Part shown: positions 1 to 8,422 of the stretch, piece by piece
Position numbering within the stretch: position 1 is the first letter of the stretch
Layout of the letters: every line of letters begins with the position of its first letter
Assembly (NCBI RefSeq): GCF_029223285.1
Contig: NZ_JARHUJ010000005.1
Span: 372,001-436,000, forward strand
Length of the DNA stretch: 64,000 nucleotides
Reading direction: 5' to 3'
Source of the DNA: Paraflavitalea sp. CAU 1676
GTDB taxonomy: Bacteria > Bacteroidota > Bacteroidia > Chitinophagales > Chitinophagaceae
Made by a program: the position numbers and the translations under genes
The notes under the pieces: generated by a model
Database searches by the model: none
What the model saw: only the letters and a program-made list of their open reading frames with translations
What the model was told of the DNA's origin: nothing

Positions 1-1
1 G

Positions 2-2260
2 ATGTTCCGCGATTATTCACCTTCGATGCAGCACACGCTGAGCGTATCGGGCAGCAGCGAAAAAGTGGATTACTACCTCTCGGGCCGCTTTCAACAGCAG
101 AAGGGCATGATGCAGGTGAACCAGGACCAGTACAATGCGTATAACTTCCGGGCAAAGATCAACGCCCGGGTAACGCCCTGGATGACCTTATACACCAACA
201 CGCAATTGAGTATTGATAAATACAGTTACCCGGGTTGGGGATACAACAGCAATTTCGTGTCCATTACCGTGCATGCGTTGCCGTCTTATGTGCCCGTTAA
301 TCCCGATGGTACGGCTACCTATCGTACAGAACTGAACAACTATACGATCGGTGATGGCATCTATGCCGACCTGTTGTATGGCAAATCGAAAGGGGAGAAC
401 CGCAATTACAATGCTACCAATACCGTAGGTGCTACCTTCAAAGTAGCCAAAGGACTCGAGCTCAATGCTAACTATACCTATGAATTGAACCCGGTAACGC
501 CCGGTGTCAATACACATGAGATCTCGCGGAGAACGAAAGCGCCATGGTCTATTTACCCCGGTGTGACCAGTTATGTGGGTAACGACCGTTTCTATGAGAT
601 ACTGCGCCTCGATCAATACCATGTGGTCAACGCTTTTGGTACTTATGAAAAGAAGATCAGCAAGCATGGATTTAAAGTAATGGCGGGATACAACCAGGAG
701 TTCCGTACGTACAAGACCCTGCGCGGTGAGCGATCGGACCTTTTGTCGGAAGACTTGAACGAACTGGACCTGGGTACGGGTACCAACCTCGCTACCGGCA
801 ATTCGAACGAGTGGGCCTTGTTGGGTTTCTTTGGCCGGTTGAACTACGACTTCGATGGCAAATACCTGCTGGAGCTGAATGGCCGTTACGATGGTACTTC
901 CCGCTTCCCCAAGGGTAAGCGTTTCGGATTCTTCCCATCTGTATCGGCAGGCTGGCGTATCAGCAACGAAGAGTTCTTCGAACCTTTGAAGGATGTTGTA
1001 TCGGACCTGAAGTTGAGAGGCTCTTACGGTACCCTGGGCAATCAGCTAACGAGCAATTTCTATCCCTCCACAGAAGTAATGGGAAGTGGTCAAAGCAGCT
1101 GGCTCATCGATGGCGCCCGCGCACAGGTGTTGAACGCGCCTACGCCACTGAGTGCCGATATTACCTGGGAAAAGACCAATTCCGTGAACCTCGGTCTGGA
1201 TATCGGTTTGCTGCGTAACCGCCTGGTAGGATCGTTTGATATCTATCGCCGTAAGACGGTCGATATGCTGACGCCCGGGCCCACTTTATCGGCTGTTTTT
1301 GGTGCTTCTTCGCCTGCACAGAATACCGGTGACCTGTTGACCAAAGGTTTTGAACTTTCCCTTACCTGGCAGCAAAGCAATAAAGTAGGTGGTAAAGACC
1401 TGAGCTGGAGCATTGGCGGTGTTTTGTCCGACTACACGGCCGAGATCACCAGTTTCAATAACCCAACGCTTCGTCTCAGCGATCACTACGTGGGCAAACA
1501 ATTGGGTGAGATTTGGGGCTATATCACGGATGGTTATTTCGCGACGGACGAAGAGGCTTCGAAACTCAATGCAGATAAAGTAAGCCAGAGCCTGGTGTAT
1601 CGCCAGATCAGGAGTTCGGCGGGCGAATGGAATCGTCTTCGTGCGGGCGATCTGAAGTTCAAGGACCTCAATGGCGACTCGATCATCAACAATGGTGCAA
1701 ATACCCTTACCAATCCCGGTGATATGCGGGTGATCGGTAACTCGCTGCCCCGTTATTCTTTTGGTATTACCGGTAACGCTTCCTGGAATAATTTCGACGT
1801 ATCGTTCTTCCTTCAGGGTATCGGTAAACAGAACTGGTATCCCGGCAACAATGCCGATAAATTCTGGGGACCTTATTCAAGGGCTTATTATTCCTTTACA
1901 CCAAACGGATTTACCGATAAGATCTGGAGCAAGACCAATACCAATGCTTATTTTCCGCTGTTGAGGAGTTATGAGGCGTTGAACGACGGTGGCACCATGC
2001 GCCAGCCAACGGATAAATACATGCAGGACCTTGCCTACATCCGGCTCAAGAACCTGAGTGTGGGCTACTCACTGCCAGCCGGATTGCTGAGAAAACTTGG
2101 TTTCAGCAATTGCCGCGTGTATGTGACTGGTGAAAACCTGTTCACCCTCACAAAGCTGGATACGGACTACATCGATCCTGAGCAAGCTGGTGCCGAGACC
2201 AACGGACGTGTATATCCGTTCATGAAATCGTATGCTTTTGGTTTGGACCTTTCTTTCTGA
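2..2260 (+). CDS. SusC/RagA-type TonB-dependent outer membrane receptor, 5' truncated by window
   Basis: This is the C-terminal 752 residues of a SusC-like outer-membrane transporter that imports glycan oligomers in partnership with a SusD lipoprotein. The signal peptide, carboxypeptidase-regulatory-like domain and most of the plug lie left of the window. What remains is beta-barrel sequence with typical SusC phrases such as GRYDGTSRFPKGKRFG near residue 295, PGDMRVIGNSLPRYSFG near residue 573 and the closing VTGENLFTLT region, and it ends in an aromatic residue (LDLSF) as barrel proteins do. The SusD partner starts 19 bp downstream, so the two form one transcript. Substrate cannot be read from this piece. 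Family assignment is secure; the first codon shown is not the real start. Confidence 0.95.
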   Translation: MFRDYSPSMQHTLSVSGSSEKVDYYLSGRFQQQKGMMQVNQDQYNAYNFRAKINARVTPWMTLYTNTQLSIDKYSYPGWGYNSNFVSITVHALPSYVPVNPDGTATYRTELNNYTIGDGIYADLLYGKSKGENRNYNATNTVGATFKVAKGLELNANYTYELNPVTPGVNTHEISRRTKAPWSIYPGVTSYVGNDRFYEILRLDQYHVVNAFGTYEKKISKHGFKVMAGYNQEFRTYKTLRGERSDLLSEDLNELDLGTGTNLATGNSNEWALLGFFGRLNYDFDGKYLLELNGRYDGTSRFPKGKRFGFFPSVSAGWRISNEEFFEPLKDVVSDLKLRGSYGTLGNQLTSNFYPSTEVMGSGQSSWLIDGARAQVLNAPTPLSADITWEKTNSVNLGLDIGLLRNRLVGSFDIYRRKTVDMLTPGPTLSAVFGASSPAQNTGDLLTKGFELSLTWQQSNKVGGKDLSWSIGGVLSDYTAEITSFNNPTLRLSDHYVGKQLGEIWGYITDGYFATDEEASKLNADKVSQSLVYRQIRSSAGEWNRLRAGDLKFKDLNGDSIINNGANTLTNPGDMRVIGNSLPRYSFGITGNASWNNFDVSFFLQGIGKQNWYPGNNADKFWGPYSRAYYSFTPNGFTDKIWSKTNTNAYFPLLRSYEALNDGGTMRQPTDKYMQDLAYIRLKNLSVGYSLPAGLLRKLGFSNCRVYVTGENLFTLTKLDTDYIDPEQAGAETNGRVYPFMKSYAFGLDLSF

Positions 2261-2279
2261 TCCTTTTAAATCGTCAATC

Positions 2280-4046
2280 ATGAAAAGACAATTCATTTAT
2301 ATAACGTTGCCCGTGCTGTTGCTGGTGATGACCGGCTGTAAAAAAGACTTCCTCGACCGGCAACCGCTTTCTCAAATATCTCCAACAACTGCCTTCCGTT
2401 CCGAAACGGAGCTGAGCTTGTATGTGCGCTCCTTTTACGATCGTATGTTGCCCAATGCCGACAATGACGACAGAGGGTTTAGTTTGTACAACGAAGGCAT
2501 CGACAATGTGATCAAAAACTCTTTGCCCGTTGAGCTCACCGGCAACCGTACGATCCCCGTTAGTGGCGGCGGCTGGAGCTGGGGGGAGTTGCGCAACGTG
2601 AACTACTTTATTCAAAATCATCAGCGTGGCGGTTTGGATGCGTCCATTACCAAAAAGTACCTGGCGGTGGCCAAATTCTTCCGGGCCTACTTTTACTTCA
2701 ATATGGTGGCACGCTTTGGTGATGTGCCCTGGTATGGCAAGGTGATCGAACCGAATGATACGGTGAGCTTGCAGAAGCCGCGTGACCCCCGTACGCTGAT
2801 CATGGATTCTGTGCTGGCAGATATTGATTTTGCCATTGCCAATGCCGAGACTTCCCGGAAGGTGGCCGAGGTGACGAAATGGACTGCCCTCGCCTTGAAG
2901 TCGCGTATCTGCCTTTTTGAAGGCACGTTCAGAAGGTACCATACGGAGTTCAGTTTGCCTGATGCCGACAAGTTCCTCAATGAATGTGTGAAGGCTTCGG
3001 AAGACCTGATCACCAACGGCGGTTATTCTATTTTCAAAGGATCGGCGCAGCCGTATCGTGACCTGTTTGCTTCCTATGCGGTGAACCCCAATGAAGTGTT
3101 GCTGGCGCGCCAGTACAGCAGCAGTCTGCAACTCTTTCATAATGTGAACTACTACACCATCACGCCGTCTTACGGCAAGCCGGGTCTGGAGAAGAAACTG
3201 GTGAACAGTTACCTGATGGCGGATGGAAGCCGCTTTACGGATATCGACCGTTATGACACGCTGCCTTTTGCCAAGGAAACAGTGAGCCGCGATCCAAGGT
3301 TGGCGCAAACCATCCGCACGCCTGGCTATACCCGCATCAATAGTACCGTAAAACGTTTCCCGGATTTTGGTGCTACGGTTACCGGTTATCATGTTACCAA
3401 GTATGTGACGGGTGAGGCAGACGATAGTTTTACGAAATCGTACAATCCGCTCATGATCTTCCGTTTTGCGGAAGTATTGCTGAACCTGGCCGAGGCAAAA
3501 GCCGAGCTGGGTACTTTGCAACAGAGTGATATTGATAAAACGATCCGTTTAACGCGCGATCGTGTTGGGATGCCCAACCTGGATATGGCAGCGGCCAATG
3601 CCAGCCCCGACGCTTATCTCGCGGCGCAATACAAAAATGTGAGTGGTAGCAATAAAGGCGTTATTCTCGAGATCCGCCGCGAAAGAAGGGTAGAGTTTGT
3701 AATGGAAAACTTTCGTTGGAATGACCTGATGCGTTGGAAGGAAGGTCACCTGATCACGCAACCTTTCAAGGGCATGTACTTTAATGGCATCGGTAAGTTT
3801 GATCTCGATGCAGATGGCAAGGCCGACATCTGGATCTATAACGGTACCAAGCCGACCGAGCCTGGTTTGCATTACCTGAAGCTGGGTACGGAGATCGAAC
3901 TGGAGAACGGCGTGAATGGTGGCAATGTGCTGATCAATAAGAATATCTCCAAGAAGTTTGATGAAACAAAAGACTACCTGTATCCGGTGCCTTCGGGTGA
4001 AATTCAGTTGAACCCTGCTTTGAAGCAAAACCCGAACTGGAAGTAG
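2280..4046 (+). CDS. SusD/RagB-family glycan-binding lipoprotein
   Basis: This 588-residue surface lipoprotein captures glycan fragments and closes over the SusC channel encoded just upstream. The ATG at 2280 gives a clean lipoprotein signal ending in VMTGC with the lipidated Cys at residue 20, followed by the KKDFLDRQPLSQ stretch usual for SusD proteins; a longer reading from 2232 overlaps the SusC end and spoils the signal. The C-terminal SusD motifs are present: FRFAEVLLNLAEAKAELG, RRERRVEFVMENFRWNDLMRWK and a final LNPALKQNPNWK. Length is normal for the family. No degradative enzyme follows directly: a bidirectional hairpin ends the transcript and the next gene is on the other strand. Confidence 0.95.
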   Translation: MKRQFIYITLPVLLLVMTGCKKDFLDRQPLSQISPTTAFRSETELSLYVRSFYDRMLPNADNDDRGFSLYNEGIDNVIKNSLPVELTGNRTIPVSGGGWSWGELRNVNYFIQNHQRGGLDASITKKYLAVAKFFRAYFYFNMVARFGDVPWYGKVIEPNDTVSLQKPRDPRTLIMDSVLADIDFAIANAETSRKVAEVTKWTALALKSRICLFEGTFRRYHTEFSLPDADKFLNECVKASEDLITNGGYSIFKGSAQPYRDLFASYAVNPNEVLLARQYSSSLQLFHNVNYYTITPSYGKPGLEKKLVNSYLMADGSRFTDIDRYDTLPFAKETVSRDPRLAQTIRTPGYTRINSTVKRFPDFGATVTGYHVTKYVTGEADDSFTKSYNPLMIFRFAEVLLNLAEAKAELGTLQQSDIDKTIRLTRDRVGMPNLDMAAANASPDAYLAAQYKNVSGSNKGVILEIRRERRVEFVMENFRWNDLMRWKEGHLITQPFKGMYFNGIGKFDLDADGKADIWIYNGTKPTEPGLHYLKLGTEIELENGVNGGNVLINKNISKKFDETKDYLYPVPSGEIQLNPALKQNPNWK

Positions 4047-4101
4047 TTACTGTTATCTGTGTAGAATAAGAAGACCGAACCTTGTTTTGGTTTTTACTTT
4101 A

Positions 4102-4135
4102 AGAACAATGGCCCGCACCTGCGGGCCATTGTTCT
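4102..4135. terminator. Bidirectional hairpin terminator
   Basis: There is a near-perfect 16-bp inverted repeat (left arm 4102-4117, right arm 4120-4135) with a minimal loop between convergent genes. T-rich sequence follows on the + strand and an A/T stretch follows on the - strand, so it can end both the SusC/SusD transcript and the lipoprotein transcript from the right. Confidence 0.8.
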
Positions 4136-4137
4136 TT

Positions 4138-5433
4138 CTAATCCACTCTCAATTTGAATCTTCCTTCCAGGCGGGAAGGCGGCGGAAAACCATCGCTGTC
4201 TTCAATATACGGGGTAGATTTTTCTATGAGGAATTCTCCGGTAGCCCAGGTGTCGCCCATCGCATCTTTGGCGTAAGCTGTAATGCGAATGAATCCGGGG
4301 CTCATATGCCAGATGTCGAAAGGGTTATTCATGAAACGGTGTTCATAGGTAGTGCGGGGCGCGGGTTGCTTGGCGATGTATTCGAAAGTGGTGGGGTTCT
4401 CCGTATCAGGAAGGTCGTTCCATGCCCAGGTGCCGGTTCCTTTTGCCTTACCTCCTTCAATCCGGATATAGAGTGAATGGCGGTCGTAGGGGAAATCACC
4501 ATCGCTGGCAAAATAGGATTGGCCCGACATGAATGATTCGTCGGAAAAATGGATCCAGGGCCCACCGTTGACCTTCAGGTCGATGCCTGGTTTCACCGGT
4601 TCGGTAATGGTGATGTTGGCAAACAGCAACACATTACCCTTCGTTTTGAGGGTCACTGTTGCTTCTACTTCCACCGGGTTTTTAAGCGGCAGGGTAGCGG
4701 GCGCCGTAAAGATCCCTGTTGCCCTCGTTGGTACATTAAAAATGGTTCCATTGCCGGGGCCGTTCACGATCCGCCAATCGACGGGTGCCGGTATTGGGCT
4801 TGGCTCATCGAGGTAGTATTCTTTGTTGGCCTGGTCTTCTTCGGTCAATCCCATAGGGGTAACGGTCATCACTTTCAGGTGCAGCGTTTTTCCCACCTCT
4901 ACCATGATGGGTTCTTTTGGTTCGAGGTATATACTTTCATAAGTGGTCCAATCGCTGAAATGGGTTGACTGCACCGATACCGTTTTGGCGCTTTCATCCT
5001 TTTGCAGGTTGGGCATGCCGCGCCATTTGCCTTTGTCGTCCTGGTAGGCAATATTGGCCAGCGAGGCGATCGGATAATGGAAGCGTATCGTTACCGGCTT
5101 TTGGAACTGCTGGTTGTGTGGCCTAAGTCGGTAAGCGGGCAGTTGCTCATTCTCGCTACGGTCTACTAGGGTGCGCGATACAGGTTCTATCCCGATGGTT
5201 GTTTCTTTGGTGAGTGCTCCGGCGGGTATGATGACCTCTACCTGGCCGTCTTCGGATTGTATCTTACCACCTTCCACGCCAATTGTTTTTTCTGTTACAT
5301 CGCCCAGCGACTGGCCCTGTGGCCTGTTAACGCCTGTGCCCGACGGGGTGGGTTGTGTATTGTCTGTCTTTTTGCTACAGGCGGTAAGTGCACAGAAGAT
5401 CAGACTAAGGAGCATCACATGTATACGTATCAT
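4138..5433 (-). CDS. Lipoprotein with ZU5-like domain, function unknown
   Basis: This is a 431-residue predicted lipoprotein. The signal peptide ends FCALTAC with Cys19 as lipidation site, followed by a polar linker. Residues about 49-86 contain GGKIQSEDGQVEVIIPAGAL, which matches the ZU5-like pattern found in many Bacteroidota surface proteins, and this continues into beta-rich, probably Ig-like sequence. No catalytic motif is visible. It is transcribed alone and is divergent from another small lipoprotein gene at 5631. A copy of the shared 15-bp motif (5514-5528) lies 81 bp upstream of the start. A second in-frame Met at residue 7 is also a possible start. Function is unknown; a structural or binding role at the cell surface is an inference. 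Confidence 0.85.
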   Translation of the reverse strand: MIRIHVMLLSLIFCALTACSKKTDNTQPTPSGTGVNRPQGQSLGDVTEKTIGVEGGKIQSEDGQVEVIIPAGALTKETTIGIEPVSRTLVDRSENEQLPAYRLRPHNQQFQKPVTIRFHYPIASLANIAYQDDKGKWRGMPNLQKDESAKTVSVQSTHFSDWTTYESIYLEPKEPIMVEVGKTLHLKVMTVTPMGLTEEDQANKEYYLDEPSPIPAPVDWRIVNGPGNGTIFNVPTRATGIFTAPATLPLKNPVEVEATVTLKTKGNVLLFANITITEPVKPGIDLKVNGGPWIHFSDESFMSGQSYFASDGDFPYDRHSLYIRIEGGKAKGTGTWAWNDLPDTENPTTFEYIAKQPAPRTTYEHRFMNNPFDIWHMSPGFIRITAYAKDAMGDTWATGEFLIEKSTPYIEDSDGFPPPSRLEGRFKLRVD

Positions 5434-5513
5434 ATCGTTGAGATTTCTTGTGCGGCAAAATTCCTGCGTAATCGCGTGGTCTTTTTCCGTGCCACTACGC
5501 GTACTTCAAATTC

Positions 5514-5528
5514 AGTAGTAACACGTAG
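5514..5528 (-). promoter_or_regulatory. Shared 15-bp motif YTACGTRYTACTACT, copy 1
   Basis: Read on the - strand this is CTACGTGTTACTACT, ending 81 bp before the lipoprotein start at 5433. Two further copies (5563-5577 and 8344-8358) sit in the same orientation relative to their genes, 54-62 bp before the starts. Orientation and position suggest an operator; the regulator is not known. Confidence 0.45.
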
Positions 5529-5562
5529 AGCAAGGACCTTTACTGTCTACGTATTTTGAGAA

Positions 5563-5577
5563 CTACGTACTACTACT
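5563..5577 (+). promoter_or_regulatory. Shared 15-bp motif YTACGTRYTACTACT, copy 2
   Basis: The sequence CTACGTACTACTACT lies on the coding strand 54 bp before the ATG at 5631. A half-copy CTACGTA lies 16 bp further upstream at 5547-5553, so this divergent intergenic region carries a cluster of related sites. Confidence 0.45.
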
Positions 5578-5601
5578 AATAAATGTCGCCTGACAGCTTG
5601 A

Positions 5602-5609
5602 TAGTTTTG
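5602..5609 (+). promoter_or_regulatory. Candidate promoter -7 box (TAGTTTTG)
   Basis: TAGTTTTG fits the Bacteroidota TAnnTTTG -7 consensus and lies 21 bp before the ATG at 5631. I see no good TTTG box at the usual upstream distance, which fits an activator-dependent promoter using the motif at 5563-5577. Confidence 0.4.
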
Positions 5610-5630
5610 CTCCACTTTAAAACCTATAGG

Positions 5631-6197
5631 ATGAAAAAGATAATAGCGGTGTATTCGGTGCCGGTTTGGTTGCTGGCAATGATCATGGTATGGCTGTCGT
5701 GCAGCAAACCTGATAAGGACGAGGAGTTTGGCGGGGCTGCGGCGGGGCCTGAGGGTATTCACATCAGTATCGATGGTCGGCCCTCCAAAACCTATAAGGG
5801 CATGGCTACGGCCATGGATGAAACGGGACAGTTCTCTATCGGCAGTCTTCGCCTATCGCAAGATATTCCGCAGATCGTTTTCCTGTTGCCGCGGAAGCCT
5901 GGCCGCAAGGCCGACGGGGTTTATCCCTGGGCGATGGAGGAAACAGAATCGAAACAGGTGACGTTCGAATATGCCGAGCCGGACCTGCAGAAAATGTATG
6001 TGTCGGTCTATGAAGATGGTTCTGCCGTGCGTGATAGCAAAGGAACCGTTTCGGTGCAGGAATTTGAACAGGGTGGAAAGAAGTATGTGGCTGGTGAGTT
6101 TGCTGTTGAACAGGCGGGCGTTGTGGAAACCGCCACAGGTAGTCACATCGGCGTTGTGAAGATCAAAGGATCTTATAAAGTACAACGCAATTGGTAG
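5631..6197 (+). CDS. Small lipoprotein, function unknown
   Basis: This is a 188-residue predicted lipoprotein. The ATG at 5631 gives a basic N-terminus, a hydrophobic core and a lipobox-like end at LSC (Cys24) followed by SKPDKDEE; an upstream in-frame ATG at 5583 only adds a non-signal extension that covers the predicted -7 box. The mature part is beta-rich with no motif I recognise. It shares a transcript with the OmpA-family gene 23 bp downstream, so a periplasmic or outer-membrane partner role is plausible. It is divergent from the ZU5-like lipoprotein, with which it shares an upstream motif. Confidence 0.8.
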   Translation: MKKIIAVYSVPVWLLAMIMVWLSCSKPDKDEEFGGAAAGPEGIHISIDGRPSKTYKGMATAMDETGQFSIGSLRLSQDIPQIVFLLPRKPGRKADGVYPWAMEETESKQVTFEYAEPDLQKMYVSVYEDGSAVRDSKGTVSVQEFEQGGKKYVAGEFAVEQAGVVETATGSHIGVVKIKGSYKVQRNW

Positions 6198-6220
6198 TAA
6201 TATTTAAAAACAACATAGCA

Positions 6221-7327
6221 ATGAAGAAGTTGATCCTTTTGGTGCTGGTGGGTTTGCCGTTGATGGCTTGCTGCCAGCTGGGCGCCTACAGCCGGTACGA
6301 TTTTATTCCCGGGGATAATATTTTATACCTCGAAGATTTTGCGGGAGATGCAGTGGGCGAGCTGCCGCTGAAATGGGTGAGTAATAACCGCGGTGAGACG
6401 GTAACGGTGGAACGTATGCCCGGTAAATGGTTCCGGTTATTTCCCGGCAGCCGCTTTGCTTCGCCCGCCTTTAAGAAATTGCCGGCTAGTTTTACCATGG
6501 AGGCTGATCTGATGCTGAAGTTTTCGGGTGAAGGGGGGTATGTATATCCGGAAGTGGAGATCAAATTACTGGAGCTGCTGGCGGGTGACGCCAATGTCAA
6601 CTCCTATGTGGTGAACCAGGATGCGCTGAACGAAGTAGCGCTTGTATTGATGCCGGCGGGCGAAGGAAAGCCCTTGTCAGTATCATTGAAGAGTTATGTT
6701 AAGGGAAGTACTCACTTTTCGAATGCGCCTAAAGAGATCAAGGCAGTTACTGATAACGGGGGCGTATTGCATTTGTCGGTATGGGTGCAGCAACAGCGGG
6801 TGCGGTATTGGATCAATGGAGAGAAGATCTTCGATATTCCGTTGGGCGTTCCTTCAAAAGTGGGCATCAACAGAACCGGGTTCAGCGTGGAGTCGTCATT
6901 GTATACGGAAGATCAGCTGGGTATTTTTGTGTCGAACCTCAAGCTGGCGGAAGGTACGCCCGATATGCGCAGCAAATTGCTGACTGAAGGACGCCTGGTC
7001 ACCAATGGCATCCTGTTCGATGTGGATGCCGACCGCATCAAGCCCGAAAGCGCCGGGGTTTTGAAAGAGCTGGCAGCAGTGCTGAAAGAGAATCCTACGC
7101 TGAAGGTGAAGATCATCGGCCATACCGATAGCGATGGTGATGTGCAAAAGAACCTCGATCTGTCGAGAAGGCGTTCGGTGGCGGTGCAGAATAGCCTCGT
7201 CAAGGATTATGGCATCGAAGAGGGGCGCTTGCAAACGGAGGGTAAAGGAGAATCGGCGCCTATTGCTGATAATAACACTGCGGCAGGCAAGGCGAAGAAC
7301 AGGCGCGTGGAATTTGTGCGATTGTAA
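6221..7327 (+). CDS. OmpA-family peptidoglycan-binding protein
   Basis: This is a 368-residue secreted protein. The ATG at 6221 gives a signal peptide (MKKLILLVLVGLPLMACCQ). The middle (about residues 30-230) is beta-rich and resembles a LamG-like/concanavalin fold by pattern only. Residues about 258-368 are a clear OmpA C-terminal domain: GILFDVDADRIKPES, IIGHTDSDGD and LDLSRRRSVAV, which carry the Asp and Arg that bind peptidoglycan diaminopimelate. It probably links an outer-membrane or periplasmic structure to the wall. It lies in an operon with the lipoprotein upstream and is followed by a strong terminator. Confidence 0.9.
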   Translation: MKKLILLVLVGLPLMACCQLGAYSRYDFIPGDNILYLEDFAGDAVGELPLKWVSNNRGETVTVERMPGKWFRLFPGSRFASPAFKKLPASFTMEADLMLKFSGEGGYVYPEVEIKLLELLAGDANVNSYVVNQDALNEVALVLMPAGEGKPLSVSLKSYVKGSTHFSNAPKEIKAVTDNGGVLHLSVWVQQQRVRYWINGEKIFDIPLGVPSKVGINRTGFSVESSLYTEDQLGIFVSNLKLAEGTPDMRSKLLTEGRLVTNGILFDVDADRIKPESAGVLKELAAVLKENPTLKVKIIGHTDSDGDVQKNLDLSRRRSVAVQNSLVKDYGIEEGRLQTEGKGESAPIADNNTAAGKAKNRRVEFVRL

Positions 7328-7407
7328 TGTGAAGGATGGATCAGGATTGAACAAGGGACTTCAAAACGTTTAAACGACTGACTCAATCCATCGGGTGTCT
7401 TAGTTAG

Positions 7408-7444
7408 AAGAGGCTGCATCCTATTTTGATGCAGCCTCTTTTTA
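7408..7444 (+). terminator. Rho-independent terminator
   Basis: This is a perfect 13-bp stem (7408-7420 with 7428-7440) with a 7-base loop, followed by a T-run. It lies 80 bp after the OmpA-family stop codon and also faces the convergent gene ending at 7473. Confidence 0.9.
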
Positions 7445-7472
7445 TGTTAGGCGGAGACGATTATGGAAGAGA

Positions 7473-8282
7473 CTAATAAGAGCTTAGTACCTGGAGATCC
7501 GCGTACAGCAGTTCTGCTTTTTGAACGAGCAGCATTTCTTTCCATACCAGCTTTTCTATCGACTCCAGTGCCCTCGCTTGTACATCGGTCAGTAGTTTTT
7601 GAACTGCATTGGTTGATCCGTTTCCTCTTTGATAGCCTGCATGTTCCAGTAATGTTTGCAGCTTGTTGAAGGCTACCGTGTATTGTTCCAGCTTCGTTAC
7701 CCATAGCTTCCGTTGCTGTTCGAATAACTGTTGTTGCAGCGTTAGTTTCTTCCGGACCTTTTCAAGGTTGTTCTCTCCGGGCAGGACATTTTCTTTGTCC
7801 TGGTATGTTTTTTCCAGCCTGTCGTATTCTTTGTAGTAGGATTGCCAGTCGAAGGCTTGTTGCAATTCGATGAGCTGGTACAGCTTTCTTTTCAGGCTCG
7901 TGTCGCTGGTGGAGGCATTGGCGATGGTGTTCTTGTTAACCGGCGGGCGTAAGGCCAGCTTCCAACGGAGGTCTTCGAAATAGACCGTGTCGGGCATGTC
8001 GGTGCGAGGGTGGGCGTTCATGGTGGCTTTGATAGCGGGGGCGTGCAGGGCGGCGACCAGTTGTTTCACTTCTTCATACACGGGGTTCAATAATTCCGCA
8101 TCGATGAATTTATCTCCATAGGTTGTTTGCCGGGTAAAGGCCCGGTGCAGGGCTTCTATCGTTGGCGGTATTACCGGAATATCCTTGTTAAGCAGGGGCA
8201 GGTCGACGGCCTGTGGTGTTTGTGCGGCCATGCTGGAGGCAAACAGACAACCAGCCAGCAGTTGACAGATGTTCTTTTTCAT
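7473..8282 (-). CDS. Secreted coiled-coil-rich protein, function unknown
   Basis: This 269-residue protein has a signal peptide (MKKNICQLLAGCLFASSMAAQ). The ATG at 8282 is preferred over a TTG two codons earlier. The mature protein is largely alpha-helical, with Gln/Lys/Glu/Leu-rich stretches at about residues 130-250 that look like coiled coil. I recognise no domain or active site. It is probably periplasmic. A copy of the shared 15-bp motif lies 62 bp upstream, suggesting co-regulation with the two lipoprotein genes at 4.1-6.2 kb. Confidence 0.75.
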   Translation of the reverse strand: MKKNICQLLAGCLFASSMAAQTPQAVDLPLLNKDIPVIPPTIEALHRAFTRQTTYGDKFIDAELLNPVYEEVKQLVAALHAPAIKATMNAHPRTDMPDTVYFEDLRWKLALRPPVNKNTIANASTSDTSLKRKLYQLIELQQAFDWQSYYKEYDRLEKTYQDKENVLPGENNLEKVRKKLTLQQQLFEQQRKLWVTKLEQYTVAFNKLQTLLEHAGYQRGNGSTNAVQKLLTDVQARALESIEKLVWKEMLLVQKAELLYADLQVLSSY

Positions 8283-8343
8283 GTACAAAAGAACAGGTGC
8301 GGCCGCATTGTTTTTTCAGCAGCACTGCGCATTTAATAAACCC

Positions 8344-8358
8344 AGTAGTAATACGTAA
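8344..8358 (-). promoter_or_regulatory. Shared 15-bp motif YTACGTRYTACTACT, copy 3
   Basis: Read on the - strand this is TTACGTATTACTACT, 62 bp before the start at 8282. It agrees at 12-13 of 15 positions with the two copies in the 5434-5630 intergenic region and has the same orientation relative to its gene. Confidence 0.45.
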
Positions 8359-8360
8359 AT

Positions 8361-8383
8361 GCCCCCTGCTTTCGGCAGGGGGC
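8361..8383 (-). terminator. Hairpin terminator after the rhamnosidase gene
   Basis: This is a perfect 9-bp G/C-rich stem (8361-8369 with 8375-8383) lying 40 bp after the rhamnosidase stop. The tail on the - strand (ATTTACG) is only weakly T-rich. Confidence 0.6.
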
Positions 8384-8422
8384 AATGGGATACGATTTAT
8401 TGAAATGGTTAATGCTTCCTGG

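Noticed and set aside
2274-3521. 415-codon open frame on the - strand inside the SusD gene
   Set aside because: It is the antisense shadow of a well-supported SusD gene; low-complexity His/Arg/Gln-rich translation without domain or signal.
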